A stretch of DNA of 64,000 bases from Bdellovibrio sp. ZAP7 (GTDB lineage Bacteria > Bdellovibrionota_B > Oligoflexia > Oligoflexales > RGVZ01), in assembly GCA_945900755.1 (NCBI GenBank), contig CAMDKS010000004.1, positions 1 to 64,000 on the forward strand, in the 5' to 3' direction. A model generated the notes under the pieces. That model was not told the DNA's origin. It did not search any database and saw only the letters and a list, made by a program, of their open reading frames with translations. Shown here one piece after another: positions 9,238-18,890 of the stretch. Position 1 is the first letter of the stretch. Each line of letters begins with the position of its first letter. The position numbers and the translations under genes were made by a program.

Positions 9238-10380
9238 ATGCGCTGGCCAATTTTCATTTGCGGAGCGGGACTGCTTTTTATTTGTTCTTGGATTGATACT
9301 ATGCGTGGGCCCTTATTGCCTGTCGTCACCAAACTATTGGCACTGGACTATGCTTCGGCTGGATTAATCATTTCGTTTGGAAATATCGTTGGCTTTATAA
9401 TGACTTGGCTTTTGATGCCGGCCCTCAATCGCTGGTCGTTAAAAAGTGCAGGCCTGGCTGTTTTGGGTTACGCCGTCATCATTTGTTGGGGAAGCACCAT
9501 CGTAGACACCCCGGGCAGAGTCTTTTTGTGGGGAGCACTCGTCGGCGGTTGCGTATCGACCATGGGCTCTCTCAGTAATTTGTATGTGCAATCAGGAGTT
9601 CAGCCAGAACGCCTTGGACAATCTCTGTCCATTCTGCATTCCATTTATGGACTTAGCTCCTTCATTGCACCCGTTGTAGCGGGCAGAATTCTCGTTGAGC
9701 CTGCACGTTGGCCTCTATTGTTTTCGTCTATGGCGCCACTAGCCATGGGCTTAGGACTGTTTATTTGTTTTTTTGGACCCAAAGCCACCGATAAAAAACT
9801 TGTGGCCTCTCAAGTTCAACCGATCGCCCTTGAACCCATTCACATTTTAACAGTGGCGGTCATGATCTGCTACGTCATATCTGAAACACTCACGTCAACG
9901 TGGATGCCATCATTTTTGATGCAAGTTTTTAGCCTTAATATTCAAGATGCGTCGTGGTACACGTCCATGTTTTTTGGCCTCATGCTCCTATCCAGAGTGG
10001 CGAGCGGAATTTGGGCCAAACCCAAGTGGCACCGAATTATAATTTGGGGCAGCCTTATTGCGGGATTCCTAGCCTTAACCACAGCCTTGTTGACGGGTTG
10101 GTATTGGCTGCTACCTTTTGCCGGATTATGTGGCCCCGTATTTCCACTCTATTCCACCTGGGTTAGTTTGCGGTTTCCAGAACGCGCACGCAATATGACC
10201 ATTTGGATGCTCTCGGGAATGCAAGGAGCCCTAAGTATCATGCACTATGTCATGGGAAAGATGGCAGCAGTCTGGGGATTCAGTGTGGCTTACTGGTTGC
10301 CTGCAGTCATGATGGTGCTAACTTTTGGCCTCTTGAAAACTCTCGAATTGAAAGAGGTCCGATATCGTTCAGTCGGGTGA
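9238..10380 (+). CDS. Major facilitator superfamily transporter
   Basis: A 380-residue, strongly hydrophobic protein with about 12 membrane segments and the two-halves organisation of the MFS. The first segment starts almost at the N terminus (FICGAGLLFICSWIDTMRG). SILHSIYGLSSFIAPVVAG near residue 135 resembles the helix-4/5 region of fucose-permease-like and other sugar or nucleobase MFS members. The substrate cannot be read from sequence. Its 3' end overlaps the convergent guanine deaminase gene by 12 bases, and it is divergent from the asparaginase gene, so it is probably a single transcription unit. Confidence 0.8.
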   Translation: MRWPIFICGAGLLFICSWIDTMRGPLLPVVTKLLALDYASAGLIISFGNIVGFIMTWLLMPALNRWSLKSAGLAVLGYAVIICWGSTIVDTPGRVFLWGALVGGCVSTMGSLSNLYVQSGVQPERLGQSLSILHSIYGLSSFIAPVVAGRILVEPARWPLLFSSMAPLAMGLGLFICFFGPKATDKKLVASQVQPIALEPIHILTVAVMICYVISETLTSTWMPSFLMQVFSLNIQDASWYTSMFFGLMLLSRVASGIWAKPKWHRIIIWGSLIAGFLALTTALLTGWYWLLPFAGLCGPVFPLYSTWVSLRFPERARNMTIWMLSGMQGALSIMHYVMGKMAAVWGFSVAYWLPAVMMVLTFGLLKTLELKEVRYRSVG

Positions 10381-11688
10381 AGGCTGGCAATAAACTAGAT
10401 TTCCGGCCACATAGGTGTGTTCAATAATTCTATCGTCACCGAGAGTGATGCAAGCAAACAAACGGTCTGAGGCCGATTCGGTCACTGCCAGACGCTCCGC
10501 CAAAAGCGGTTTTCTGGCGGGGTTTACGACCACAAAATCGGCCTCCTTGCCAACCTCTAAACTGCCACACACGGCAGACATGCCAAGGGCCTCTGCTCCG
10601 GCTAGTGTTGTTCGATACAGTAGTTCGTGAGCCGATAATCTAGATCCCTGTAAGGCTTGAATCTTGTAGCACTCAAGCATTGTTTGCCATGGAGAGAAGT
10701 GTGTGCCTGCTCCAATGTCAGAGGCTAAGCAGACGTGTACTCCGAACTCTCCTACTCGTTTTAAGTCAATTAATCCGCTACCCAAAAATGTGTTGGACGT
10801 CGGGCAATGCACTAACGTGGCCTTAGCCTTCGCCATGCGTTTTAATTCACTATCGGTCAAATGAATCCCATGAGCCAACAATGTTTTATCACCAACAAGG
10901 CCGTGATCTTCATAGACCGCCAGATAGTCGGAACATGTTTTCCACACTCCTTTAACGGCAGCCACCTCCTCGAGATTTTCGCTGATGTGAGTCTGCACAT
11001 AACACGTCGGATGACGCTCCCGAAGCTCTCCCAAGGCCAGCATCAGCTCGCGAGAACAGCTCAACGCAAACCGTGGAGTAATGGCGTAATGAAGCCTGCT
11101 CGATTTTTTGTGCCATCGTTCAATCAATATTTCCTGCTCTGTAATATCGGCCTGTACTGGCTGCAGTACACCGGCTGGCGCCCCAACATCCATAGAGGTC
11201 TTGCCAGAGATCAAACGCAAACCTGCCGAATCGAATTCCTGAAAAAGTGCTTCGGCTGCCACCGCATGGACGCTGGAAAACACGGCGGCCGTCGTCACGC
11301 CATTTTGCTTTAACTCTCGAGTCAGTCGCTGAGCTCCCGCCAATGCAACATTTGGATGTTTAAACTGGGCCTCTGCTTGAAAAACATATTTCGTCAGCCA
11401 GTCAAGGAGAGGCATACCGCCAGCGCCAATAACTGAGAGTTGAGGGCTGTGGACATGGGCATCGACAAAGCCGGGTATCAAAATACTGTCACCATGATCG
11501 ATGATTTTTTCTAAGTAGGCCGGGGATTTAAACTCGCTGGCACGGCCAATGGCTGTGATTTTTCCTTTGGAGTCCACTCCAAGGGCCGCATCCATCAACG
11601 TCACCAATTTAATCGCGTCACCCTCTCTTCGAGTAAACCAAATTTCTTTAGCTCGATGGACTGTAATGGGCACACGTTCTGGCGACAT
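10369..11688 (-). CDS. guaD: Guanine deaminase
   Basis: A 439-residue amidohydrolase that converts guanine to xanthine in purine salvage. Metal-binding motifs are visible: PGFVDAHVHSPQ (HxH), AHGIHL (His), and LASDIGAGTHFSPWQTM, which contains the conserved metal-ligand Asp and the guanine-deaminase-specific segment. The length is normal for GuaD (about 440). The ATG at 11688 gives MSPERVPITVHRAKEIW, a typical N terminus. The 3' end runs 12 bases into the convergent MFS gene, so neither gene can have a terminator before its stop codon. A nucleobase substrate for the neighbouring carrier is possible but not shown. Confidence 0.88.
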   Translation of the reverse strand: MSPERVPITVHRAKEIWFTRREGDAIKLVTLMDAALGVDSKGKITAIGRASEFKSPAYLEKIIDHGDSILIPGFVDAHVHSPQLSVIGAGGMPLLDWLTKYVFQAEAQFKHPNVALAGAQRLTRELKQNGVTTAAVFSSVHAVAAEALFQEFDSAGLRLISGKTSMDVGAPAGVLQPVQADITEQEILIERWHKKSSRLHYAITPRFALSCSRELMLALGELRERHPTCYVQTHISENLEEVAAVKGVWKTCSDYLAVYEDHGLVGDKTLLAHGIHLTDSELKRMAKAKATLVHCPTSNTFLGSGLIDLKRVGEFGVHVCLASDIGAGTHFSPWQTMLECYKIQALQGSRLSAHELLYRTTLAGAEALGMSAVCGSLEVGKEADFVVVNPARKPLLAERLAVTESASDRLFACITLGDDRIIEHTYVAGNLVYCQPSPD

Positions 11689-11910
11689 CGCAAATTCCCG
11701 AATTATAAGGTGACTTTGTTATTTATACCGAATTTTTGATCGGGTGGCCATCGTTTTTAATATCGATGCGCTCGGCCAAATCCTGTCAAAAATTCTGTTC
11801 CTCACCAGGCTAATTTTGCGTGGATTCAGCATCATGATGCCAGCAACTAAAAATCTAAAAAGGCATAGAAACGGCAGAGGTGCGTAACGGATTGGGGCTT
11901 GTTTTACGCT

Positions 11911-12654
11911 CTACCGTCGGCGACCAAATAGACGAAGCAGACTGAAAAATAAATTGACGAAATTTAAATACATGGTCAGCGCACTGGACGTGGTGTAGAT
12001 GGAGACTTGAGTTCCGCCGATCCCACGATCCGCCATGCTATAGGCCGATTGTCTGACGGCCTGTGATTCATAGGCCGTTAATCCCGAAAATACGACCACT
12101 CCAAGAAGTCCGGTCATGGTATTCATGGCGGGTATGATCCCAGAGGCCGAAGGAAAATAGCTTAAAACGGCTTGAATTAAAGACATCGCTATGACCATCC
12201 ACAGAGCTTGTAGACAGAAGGTGCCAACAACTCCAAGGTTGCGTTTTGTCACGTGTCCAAACATGGCAAGGCCAGAAAATGCTAATGAAGCAGAAAAAAA
12301 CACGTTTAATATACTAGTCATCGTATAGATAAGCGTTACATAGCCGACGGTGATACCAGTGATCGCCGCATAAAAGAAAAATAACGCCTTCAGCTTTCCA
12401 GCATTTTGTGACGCTGCAAGCGGTCCAAACATCATGATCGTACCGAATTGAAGGATGATGACTCCCCACATGGCGGCGCGGCCCCCTTGAAACGCAATCA
12501 CATCGATGAGACCAGTGACGACTAAAGCATAAGCCACCAGCCCTGTCAGCAGGACGCCTGCAGTCATTTGGAGGTAGACTCCAGATATTAAGGCACTGGC
12601 TCGAACGTCGACAGAATCTCGTGTGAATCCATTTATTACGTCAGTATTTTGCAT
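11911..12654 (-). CDS. Bax inhibitor-1 / YccA family membrane protein
   Basis: About 247 residues with seven hydrophobic membrane segments and the family signature SGLTAYESQAVR in the last third. Bacterial members (YccA, YbhL, YetJ) are inner-membrane proteins; YetJ is a pH-sensitive calcium leak and YccA modulates FtsH. The ORF is open to 12717, but the ATG at 12654 is preceded by AAGGGAG at correct spacing and yields MQNTDVINGFTRDS, so it is preferred. It stands alone between guaD (same strand) and a divergent lipoprotein gene. Confidence 0.85.
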   Translation of the reverse strand: MQNTDVINGFTRDSVDVRASALISGVYLQMTAGVLLTGLVAYALVVTGLIDVIAFQGGRAAMWGVIILQFGTIMMFGPLAASQNAGKLKALFFFYAAITGITVGYVTLIYTMTSILNVFFSASLAFSGLAMFGHVTKRNLGVVGTFCLQALWMVIAMSLIQAVLSYFPSASGIIPAMNTMTGLLGVVVFSGLTAYESQAVRQSAYSMADRGIGGTQVSIYTTSSALTMYLNFVNLFFSLLRLFGRRR

Positions 12655-12850
12655 GGTGTCTCCCTTGAGGTCAGATGGCAGCAGGGCTGAAACGGCAATA
12701 AAGCCAATTATTATCATAACCCAAGGATGTAAAGTATTCTATGCGAAAGCATCAAGGGCTGATTAGATCAATAAATTCAGATCATTACATTAAATGTTCA
12801 ATTTTGAGCGCGAAAATGCCGATTAGTATTTTTGAAGGGAGGATCCATTC

Positions 12851-13435
12851 ATGTCGCATAGTCTTTTTACATCATTTACATCCATATTAGTATTGATACT
12901 CCCAGTGCTCTTGGCAAGCTGCGGAAAGACCCAGCAAAAAGTTAGCATTGCTGATCTATCGGCAACCGCAGGTGATCCTGCCTGCAGACGAAATAACTGC
13001 CCAGAAATTGATTTTAGCGTCGTAGGCAACAAAGATCTCTCTCTCGAAACTACAATCGCGGCAGGTGCTGTGGGGAAAAAAATTGATTGGAATATTAAAG
13101 CAGTATCAAAAGGCATGGCCGGTCGCATCAAGATACTTGTGATCGAACGCCCACTGTGGGTCCAAAAGAGTATCGACAAAAAAAATGCTGGAGTGATCCT
13201 CTTTGAAGGGACGCCGGATGCTCCCGTTGCGAAAAATTTCATTCCACTTTTAGCCAGAGATATAGGACGCTGTAGGGCGCTTGAAGATGCGCCGAAAGAA
13301 TGCGAATCGGCGTCAGCTCGCTTTAAACAGTACGACAAAGAGTATCAACTAAATTACCAAATCACAGGTTCTGCCGCCGGCACTAATGGCACTACTGGCA
13401 CTACGACGACCACCACCGGTGGGACCAAGCCCTAG
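12851..13435 (+). CDS. Small secreted lipoprotein of unknown function
   Basis: A 194-residue protein with a lipoprotein signal peptide; the lipobox is LLASC with the lipidated Cys at position 24. AAGGGAGG lies nine bases before the ATG. The mature part contains paired cysteines (DPACRRNNC, and two near GRCRALEDAPKEC) and ends in a low-complexity Gly/Thr tail (TNGTTGTTTTTTGG). No domain is recognised. The stop codon shares the palindrome CTAG with the stop codon of convergent lpxK, leaving no space between the genes. Confidence 0.75.
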   Translation: MSHSLFTSFTSILVLILPVLLASCGKTQQKVSIADLSATAGDPACRRNNCPEIDFSVVGNKDLSLETTIAAGAVGKKIDWNIKAVSKGMAGRIKILVIERPLWVQKSIDKKNAGVILFEGTPDAPVAKNFIPLLARDIGRCRALEDAPKECESASARFKQYDKEYQLNYQITGSAAGTNGTTGTTTTTTGGTKP

Positions 13436-14454
13436 CCACCTGTCGCGCCAAAAAGGCCATTCGACGGCGGCCCAACCTGCCACCGAACACTTAGCGGTAG
13501 TACATAAATAGGTAATCCTACGGCACGAAATTTGGCCTCATCACGAGCCCAATCTTTTTCTGTCGTGATGACTAAATCAAACCGATCTTTAGCACTTATA
13601 ATCTCGTCCAAATTAATGGAACAGTGATCCTGATAAATAAATGTCTCGACGGGAATAATGCCTTGTTTTCCGAGCGAAGCAGCAAAGTCTTCCGGCCGAG
13701 AAATACTTGCAATCATCGCCCAGCGACTGCTTTGAACGGGCTCGATAGCGTCCCTAGATCCGTGGCGACACACTGGGGCTTGCGCATCAAGGGCTGCCAT
13801 CAAAACGTCACACTTAGGCGCCAGGCGGTGTAGCAATCCTTTGGCAGCCTGAACCTGAATGTCATTTTCCGCTTTTGTCAGAACAGCAATATTCGCTCGC
13901 GCTAATGAGGAAGCCGGCTCCCGAAAAAAACCTGCGGGAATTAAAAAACCTGAAGGGGTTCGTGCATCTAACACCACGACGTCAACATCCCGAAAAATAC
14001 TGCGGTGCTGAAATCCATCCTCCAAAATCCAATGACTAATTTTTTTACCCTTGTACTCGGTCAAAAATTTTTGAACAGCCTGGTGTCGCCTCGCGCCCAC
14101 AATCACAGGAACATCCATTAGCGCGAGAGACTGCATCCTAGCCTCGTCAGCTTGGACCCTGGGACGAGAGGTTCCCATTATGACACGACCATTTTTAAGC
14201 ACCTGCCACTCAGCACCCGTTAGTCCGCTCCTGTAGCCCCTAGTCACAATCGCAGGCGTTCCACCGGAGGCTATGATGCGCCGACAAAAATCAATCGCCA
14301 GCGGAGATTTTCCCGTGCCACCCACCGCGATATTTCCAATCGAAATCACAAACCCAGGCAGCCGCTTGGCCTTAAAGAAGCCGTGGTCGAAAAGCAGATT
14401 TCGACACCAAATCAATATCATAAATATCCAGGAAAAAGGGGCCAGCACCATCAT
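13432..14454 (-). CDS. lpxK: Tetraacyldisaccharide 4'-kinase
   Basis: A 340-residue LpxK, which phosphorylates the 4' position of the lipid A disaccharide precursor at the inner membrane. A short N-terminal membrane anchor (residues about 1-22) precedes the P-loop block GNIAVGGTGKSP at 40-51; LEDGFQHRSIFRDVDVVVLD and the DHCSI/TTEKDWAR motifs are diagnostic. The start ATG overlaps the stop of the upstream msbA-like gene (ATGA). It is the last gene of the envelope operon starting at lolC. Confidence 0.93.
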   Translation of the reverse strand: MMVLAPFSWIFMILIWCRNLLFDHGFFKAKRLPGFVISIGNIAVGGTGKSPLAIDFCRRIIASGGTPAIVTRGYRSGLTGAEWQVLKNGRVIMGTSRPRVQADEARMQSLALMDVPVIVGARRHQAVQKFLTEYKGKKISHWILEDGFQHRSIFRDVDVVVLDARTPSGFLIPAGFFREPASSLARANIAVLTKAENDIQVQAAKGLLHRLAPKCDVLMAALDAQAPVCRHGSRDAIEPVQSSRWAMIASISRPEDFAASLGKQGIIPVETFIYQDHCSINLDEIISAKDRFDLVITTEKDWARDEAKFRAVGLPIYVLPLSVRWQVGPPSNGLFGATGG

Positions 14455-16361
14455 TGGTGATCCTCCGCCGAAGCAAACGTGCGATAGCGTTCGTTGGCCA
14501 GCAACTCTTTATGAGTACCACTCAGCAGGACTTTGCCATTCTCCACAAACCAAACCTCATCGTAAAGCTCAAGCCAACGAAGACGGTGAGTCACGGCCAC
14601 CAAAATCGTCCCGGTTTCGTGGACGGTTTCAATCAGGCGTTTGGAGATATCATATTCGGTGGCACCGTCAACAGCCGACGTCGCCTCGTCAAGCATCAGA
14701 ATAGATGGACGGCGAAGCAAGGCCCTAGCAATGACCAAACGTTGAATTTGCCCACCAGAGAGATTGGTTTCTAGGGGATTAAACTTTGATTCGAGACCGT
14801 GCACTAGCTCACGAATGGCCCCGTCAAGATTAACTACTTTTAAAGCCCCCCAAACCATTTCATCTGTCGTTACCGAATTGATGTGGTCGGGGAGGCCGTA
14901 CAATAAATTGCTGCGAATCGTATCTTTGAATAAAAACGGCGTTTGACTCACTAATGACGTGTGGCCTGTGACCTCAGACCACGAAGCCGAGGCGTCCCAA
15001 TTCTGGGGAGGAATAAGTCCTGCCATGCACTTTACAAACGTACTTTTCCCAGCTCCACTTGGCCCAATGATCGCCACGGCTTTTTTTGTCAATAAAGCCA
15101 CATTTTGTGCCGAAAAAGCCGTCCGCCCTTGATAGGCAATCGCCACACTCTTGATATCTACAACCAACGACGTTTTAAATTTGGCAATCCCCTGTGGCAA
15201 ACTTGGAATTGCATTCGTCACGAGGAGCTGATCGACCTCTCTCATGACCGTCATAGAACGCCTGAGTCCACCCACTGTCTCACTCCAACGAGCCACCTGC
15301 TCACCCATTTCTCTAACTGGTCGCAAAATTAAACCAAGGGCCACAAAAAATTGAATCACCACATCTGGCGCGACATTAAATCCCGAAATTTTTCTCGTCC
15401 AGCCATAAATAAATATGGCAAAAACCGCAAAACCAACCCACTCCATGGCCGGGGCAATCAAAGCGCGCAAAAAAATCGATTCGCTCATCATTTGCAAATA
15501 GGCGCGATTTCCAATCGCAAAATGGTGCCGCTCAAAATCTTCACCGCCCTGAGCACGCATAAACCGGAAACGCTCGCGTATCCCGAGTAATCGCCCCGAC
15601 AAAATTCCAAGCTCGCGTTGAAAGGCCTCTGTGAACCAGGCGATGCGTCGACCCGCTCGCCCCATTTGCCAGCCAATAACGGGAGACAACAACAAAAGCG
15701 CCACCGCCGCTGGCCAGTGAATAAACGCCAGCGTGATCATGCATGAAACAATTAATATGCCATCCTTAATGAAGGCTGTAGAAAAATCCGTTAACCGTGA
15801 TTGAATAAATATAGCATCGGACATCACCACCGACATCCACTCGCCGGGCCCGCGACTGGCTGATGACAGCCACGGCAAAGCGAGTATGCCTGCAAATACT
15901 TTTTCACGATAATTTTGCGCCACTTTAAGCGATAGCCTAGCCATCCCTAACGTATACAGATACGAGGCCAGAGCCTTAAGGGATCCTGCAACTACGATTC
16001 CAATAGGAATGATCCACGCCAATTCACTTCGACGCAGAGCCATGTTCAAATAGGCAGGAAGCCACGATTGCAGCTTTTCGGGCAGCAAGCTCCCCACCGA
16101 TATGAAGTCTACATTGCCGCCATCTGCAGAACTAACAGCCGTCGTCTTGGCAAAGAATGCCGCTAGAAATCCTTTGATCAATAGCAAGCCGAGGCCTTGG
16201 GTTAACGACATAATCATTAACGCCAACAAAACAATGACCAACACAGATCGTTGTTCAAGAACAGGCACCAACATAAACCGGCGCAAATAAACAAATACGG
16301 ACTCGGTGTCGGTCTGGACATTTGACTTTGAGCCTGGCTCAGCACTCGCGGCCTTAGTCAT
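14451..16361 (-). CDS. msbA: MsbA-like lipid A-core flippase, ABC transporter
   Basis: A half-transporter with an N-terminal six-helix ABC membrane domain (about residues 35-330) and a C-terminal ATPase domain. Seen are GPSGAGKST near 433, the signature LSGGQIQRLVIAR near 532 and ILMLDEATSAVD near 552. Its place between lpxB and lpxK is the reason for calling it the lipid A flippase rather than a drug exporter. An upstream in-frame ATG at 16430 lies far inside lpxB; I chose the ATG at 16361 (MTKAASAEPG), which overlaps the lpxB stop by eight bases and has GAGG upstream. This gives 636 residues, slightly longer than E. coli MsbA (582). Confidence 0.85.
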   Translation of the reverse strand: MTKAASAEPGSKSNVQTDTESVFVYLRRFMLVPVLEQRSVLVIVLLALMIMSLTQGLGLLLIKGFLAAFFAKTTAVSSADGGNVDFISVGSLLPEKLQSWLPAYLNMALRRSELAWIIPIGIVVAGSLKALASYLYTLGMARLSLKVAQNYREKVFAGILALPWLSSASRGPGEWMSVVMSDAIFIQSRLTDFSTAFIKDGILIVSCMITLAFIHWPAAVALLLLSPVIGWQMGRAGRRIAWFTEAFQRELGILSGRLLGIRERFRFMRAQGGEDFERHHFAIGNRAYLQMMSESIFLRALIAPAMEWVGFAVFAIFIYGWTRKISGFNVAPDVVIQFFVALGLILRPVREMGEQVARWSETVGGLRRSMTVMREVDQLLVTNAIPSLPQGIAKFKTSLVVDIKSVAIAYQGRTAFSAQNVALLTKKAVAIIGPSGAGKSTFVKCMAGLIPPQNWDASASWSEVTGHTSLVSQTPFLFKDTIRSNLLYGLPDHINSVTTDEMVWGALKVVNLDGAIRELVHGLESKFNPLETNLSGGQIQRLVIARALLRRPSILMLDEATSAVDGATEYDISKRLIETVHETGTILVAVTHRLRWLELYDEVWFVENGKVLLSGTHKELLANERYRTFASAEDHQ

Positions 16362-17538
16362 AGAGGCCTCGGCGTTCAATAATATCGGCACAAATAAATT
16401 TTGCGGCTTTTTCGCTGGCTCCCGCCTCAAGACGCGACGTTAACTGATCAAAGTATCGAACCATTTCACTACGCGCAGGCGACTCAACGGAAATCTCCAA
16501 CACCTCATCAGCCACGAGCCGAGCGTCGATATGCTGCAGATACTCTTTGACGACCTCTTGATTCATTAAGAGGTTAACTAAACTAACCCACTTCAAATCC
16601 ACGGCGCGTTTGGCAATGGCAAAACTAATTTCATTCATCACATAAATAACCACCATTGGTGTACCCGCCAACGCACACTCTAACGTGGCCGTGCCTGAGG
16701 CCACAACAGCACTATTAGCCACCTTCATCAATTCGAGAGAATGCCCTGTGCGCCAATGAAAACCAGCAGCATACCACCCTTTAGTGGGATCAATGGTCTC
16801 TCCTGCCAATCCAACAATTGGCGCCACGTCTTCCCAATGAAGCCCGCTTGCGAGTGGAATGACGCACAGTGTGTCAGGCTCCCGATCTGCAATTTGTTTT
16901 CTAATATCAATCATGACCGGTAGAATCGCTTTAATCTCAGAAAGCCGACTTCCTGGCAAGAATCCAATAATTTTCTGCCCCGCCTTAAAACCAAGATCCT
17001 CAGGTCTTGCCTTCAGATTATGAATGCGGTCGTAATGCGGTGATCCAACATACGAATAACGAACTCCATTTTGAAGAAAAAATTCCTCTTCAAAAGGAAG
17101 AATACCTAAGACCGCCGCGAAATTTTCACGCAATTGATGCACACGTTTTTTACCCCAAGCCCAAACCTTTGGAGCCACATACTGATAGACTGGAATACCG
17201 CGAAGTTTGAGCTGCTCTGCCAATCGGAAGTGAAATCCTGGAAAATCGACGAGTACGGCGAACTCTGGATTTGCACGATCAACCCAAGCAAGCACACGTT
17301 GCTCAAGCATGCGAATATCGACCACTCGCTTAGCCACTTCTAAAATACCCATGACCGACAATTCCGAAATATTGGCCAAGGGCGTAACGCCTGCACCAAT
17401 CATCGTTTCACCAACGATGCCAAACGGCAAAAAATCTGGGGCCTCGCTGCGAAGCGAATGCACCAGATCGGCGGCCAGCAAGTCCCCAGAGAACTCACCT
17501 GCGGATATCAAATAACACTTTGTCTGCGTTAGCGACAT
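16354..17538 (-). CDS. lpxB: Lipid-A-disaccharide synthase
   Basis: A 394-residue GT19 glycosyltransferase that joins lipid X to UDP-diacylglucosamine. Characteristic segments are SAGEFSGDLLAADLV at the N terminus, VDFPGFHFRLAEQLK near 98, YVAPKVWAWGKKRV near 122, GFLPGSRLSEIKAILP near 193 and ASGTATLECALAGTPMVV near 282. Length is normal. The start overlaps the lpxA stop by ten bases, in keeping with the usual lpxA-lpxB arrangement. Confidence 0.95.
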   Translation of the reverse strand: MSLTQTKCYLISAGEFSGDLLAADLVHSLRSEAPDFLPFGIVGETMIGAGVTPLANISELSVMGILEVAKRVVDIRMLEQRVLAWVDRANPEFAVLVDFPGFHFRLAEQLKLRGIPVYQYVAPKVWAWGKKRVHQLRENFAAVLGILPFEEEFFLQNGVRYSYVGSPHYDRIHNLKARPEDLGFKAGQKIIGFLPGSRLSEIKAILPVMIDIRKQIADREPDTLCVIPLASGLHWEDVAPIVGLAGETIDPTKGWYAAGFHWRTGHSLELMKVANSAVVASGTATLECALAGTPMVVIYVMNEISFAIAKRAVDLKWVSLVNLLMNQEVVKEYLQHIDARLVADEVLEISVESPARSEMVRYFDQLTSRLEAGASEKAAKFICADIIERRGLYD

Positions 17539-18353
17539 ACTCCTCGATCACTCTTCTGGAGGAAATCGAGCCACACTTGTCGATGCACAGAAGGCCCGAC
17601 GTCGCTAAGAATTCGCGCCCGAGCATCTTCAAGAGTCAAACTCGAATCAAACACCAAATGATACATACTCTTTATATCCTGCAAGTCGGCGTTTTTAAGT
17701 CCAAGGCGACGAATGCCGACGACGTTAAGGCCGTTAATCCGTGCACGATCACCTTGAACCATGCCGTAAGGAACGACGTCCTGCGTGACCATAGCTCCGC
17801 CAGCAATCATCGCATACTGCCCGACACGGCAGAACTGATGCACCGCAGACAATCCACCTAAGACCGCACGATCACCGACGAGAACATGGCCACCCAAGGC
17901 CACACAATTGGCCGCAATCACATGATTGCCTACAATGCAGTCATGGGCCACATGGGTGGAGACCATAAATAAATTATCGTTGCCAATAACGGTCTTGCCG
18001 CCTCCACCATCGGTACCCAGAGATAGGTTACTGTACTCGCGAAACATATTATTGTCGCCAATGAGCAGCTCTGTATCCTCGCCTCGGTATTTTAAATCTT
18101 GGGGCCTAGAACCAATACTTGCAAACGCAGAAATGAGATTTTTTTTGCCGATTGTGACCCGGCCGTCCATAACAACGTGCCCACCGATCTCACACCCGTC
18201 GCCAATTTTCACTTTGGCGCCAACAACTGAAAACGGACCAACGACAACTCCCCGGCCTAATTCAGCCCCAGGCGCAATAATGGCTGTCGGATGAATCCTG
18301 GTTTCAGAACTCTCATTACTTTCTGTTGTGTAGTTATTCATTTCATTTTTCAT
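17529..18353 (-). CDS. lpxA: UDP-N-acetylglucosamine acyltransferase
   Basis: A 274-residue left-handed beta-helix acyltransferase catalysing the first step of lipid A synthesis. Hexapeptide repeats run from IHPTAIIAPGAELGRGV to about residue 200. The catalytic-His region STHVAHDCIVGNHVI is present, as is GGLSAVHQFCRVGQYAMIAG, typical of LpxA rather than LpxD. The helical C-terminal domain follows. The N terminus is about 15 residues longer than in E. coli; an ATG four codons later is an alternative start. It precedes lpxB. Confidence 0.95.
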   Translation of the reverse strand: MKNEMNNYTTESNESSETRIHPTAIIAPGAELGRGVVVGPFSVVGAKVKIGDGCEIGGHVVMDGRVTIGKKNLISAFASIGSRPQDLKYRGEDTELLIGDNNMFREYSNLSLGTDGGGGKTVIGNDNLFMVSTHVAHDCIVGNHVIAANCVALGGHVLVGDRAVLGGLSAVHQFCRVGQYAMIAGGAMVTQDVVPYGMVQGDRARINGLNVVGIRRLGLKNADLQDIKSMYHLVFDSSLTLEDARARILSDVGPSVHRQVWLDFLQKSDRGVCR

Positions 18354-18425
18354 TTTGCGATATTACTCTTACATTTACTCTTAGATTGACTTTTCAATTC
18401 ACTTTTCAATTGTGTTTGAATTCTA

Positions 18426-18860
18426 CTATTTTAAAAGAGCGCTAAATTTAACCGTGGCAACTTCGCTACCGTTGACCGACATGCAGGCCTCAAACCAGAC
18501 AAAGTGCGCTCTATGTTTTGTCAAGGTTACATCATATCTCAAAACGTCTCCCGGCACCACGGATTGCCGAAATCGAGCCTCAGTGATCTCCGTAAAAAGA
18601 CACTGCTCGAGTGATCCCTTACTGATACACCCTAGAACCCCAGCCGCTTGCGCCGCCCCTTCGACAATAACCACACCGGGCACGATCGGATTATTGGGGA
18701 AATGGCCTTGCAGTGCGGGATCACTAATTGTGATGTTGCGGATCGCAACAATGCTTTTCCAAGGAGTGGCCTCCAGGACGCGGTCAATAAACAAAAATGG
18801 GTAACGATGAGGAATCGCCTTTTGAATGGCCGTGATATCCATGGGCATACTAAAATTCAT
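18426..18860 (-). CDS. fabZ: 3-hydroxyacyl-ACP dehydratase
   Basis: A 144-residue hot-dog-fold dehydratase of fatty-acid elongation. The active-site His53 (GHFPNNPIVPGV) and Glu68 (VIVEGAAQAAG) of the FabZ family are present, and IPHRYPFLFIDRV opens the domain. The ORF can begin at a TTG at 18866, but the ATG at 18860 follows GGAGG by seven bases and is preferred. It lies in the usual skp-fabZ-lpxA context, although lpxD, normally found between skp and fabZ, is missing. Confidence 0.94.
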   Translation of the reverse strand: MNFSMPMDITAIQKAIPHRYPFLFIDRVLEATPWKSIVAIRNITISDPALQGHFPNNPIVPGVVIVEGAAQAAGVLGCISKGSLEQCLFTEITEARFRQSVVPGDVLRYDVTLTKHRAHFVWFEACMSVNGSEVATVKFSALLK

Positions 18861-18890
18861 TTCCAAACCTCCAATGTCGATGGCTCAACG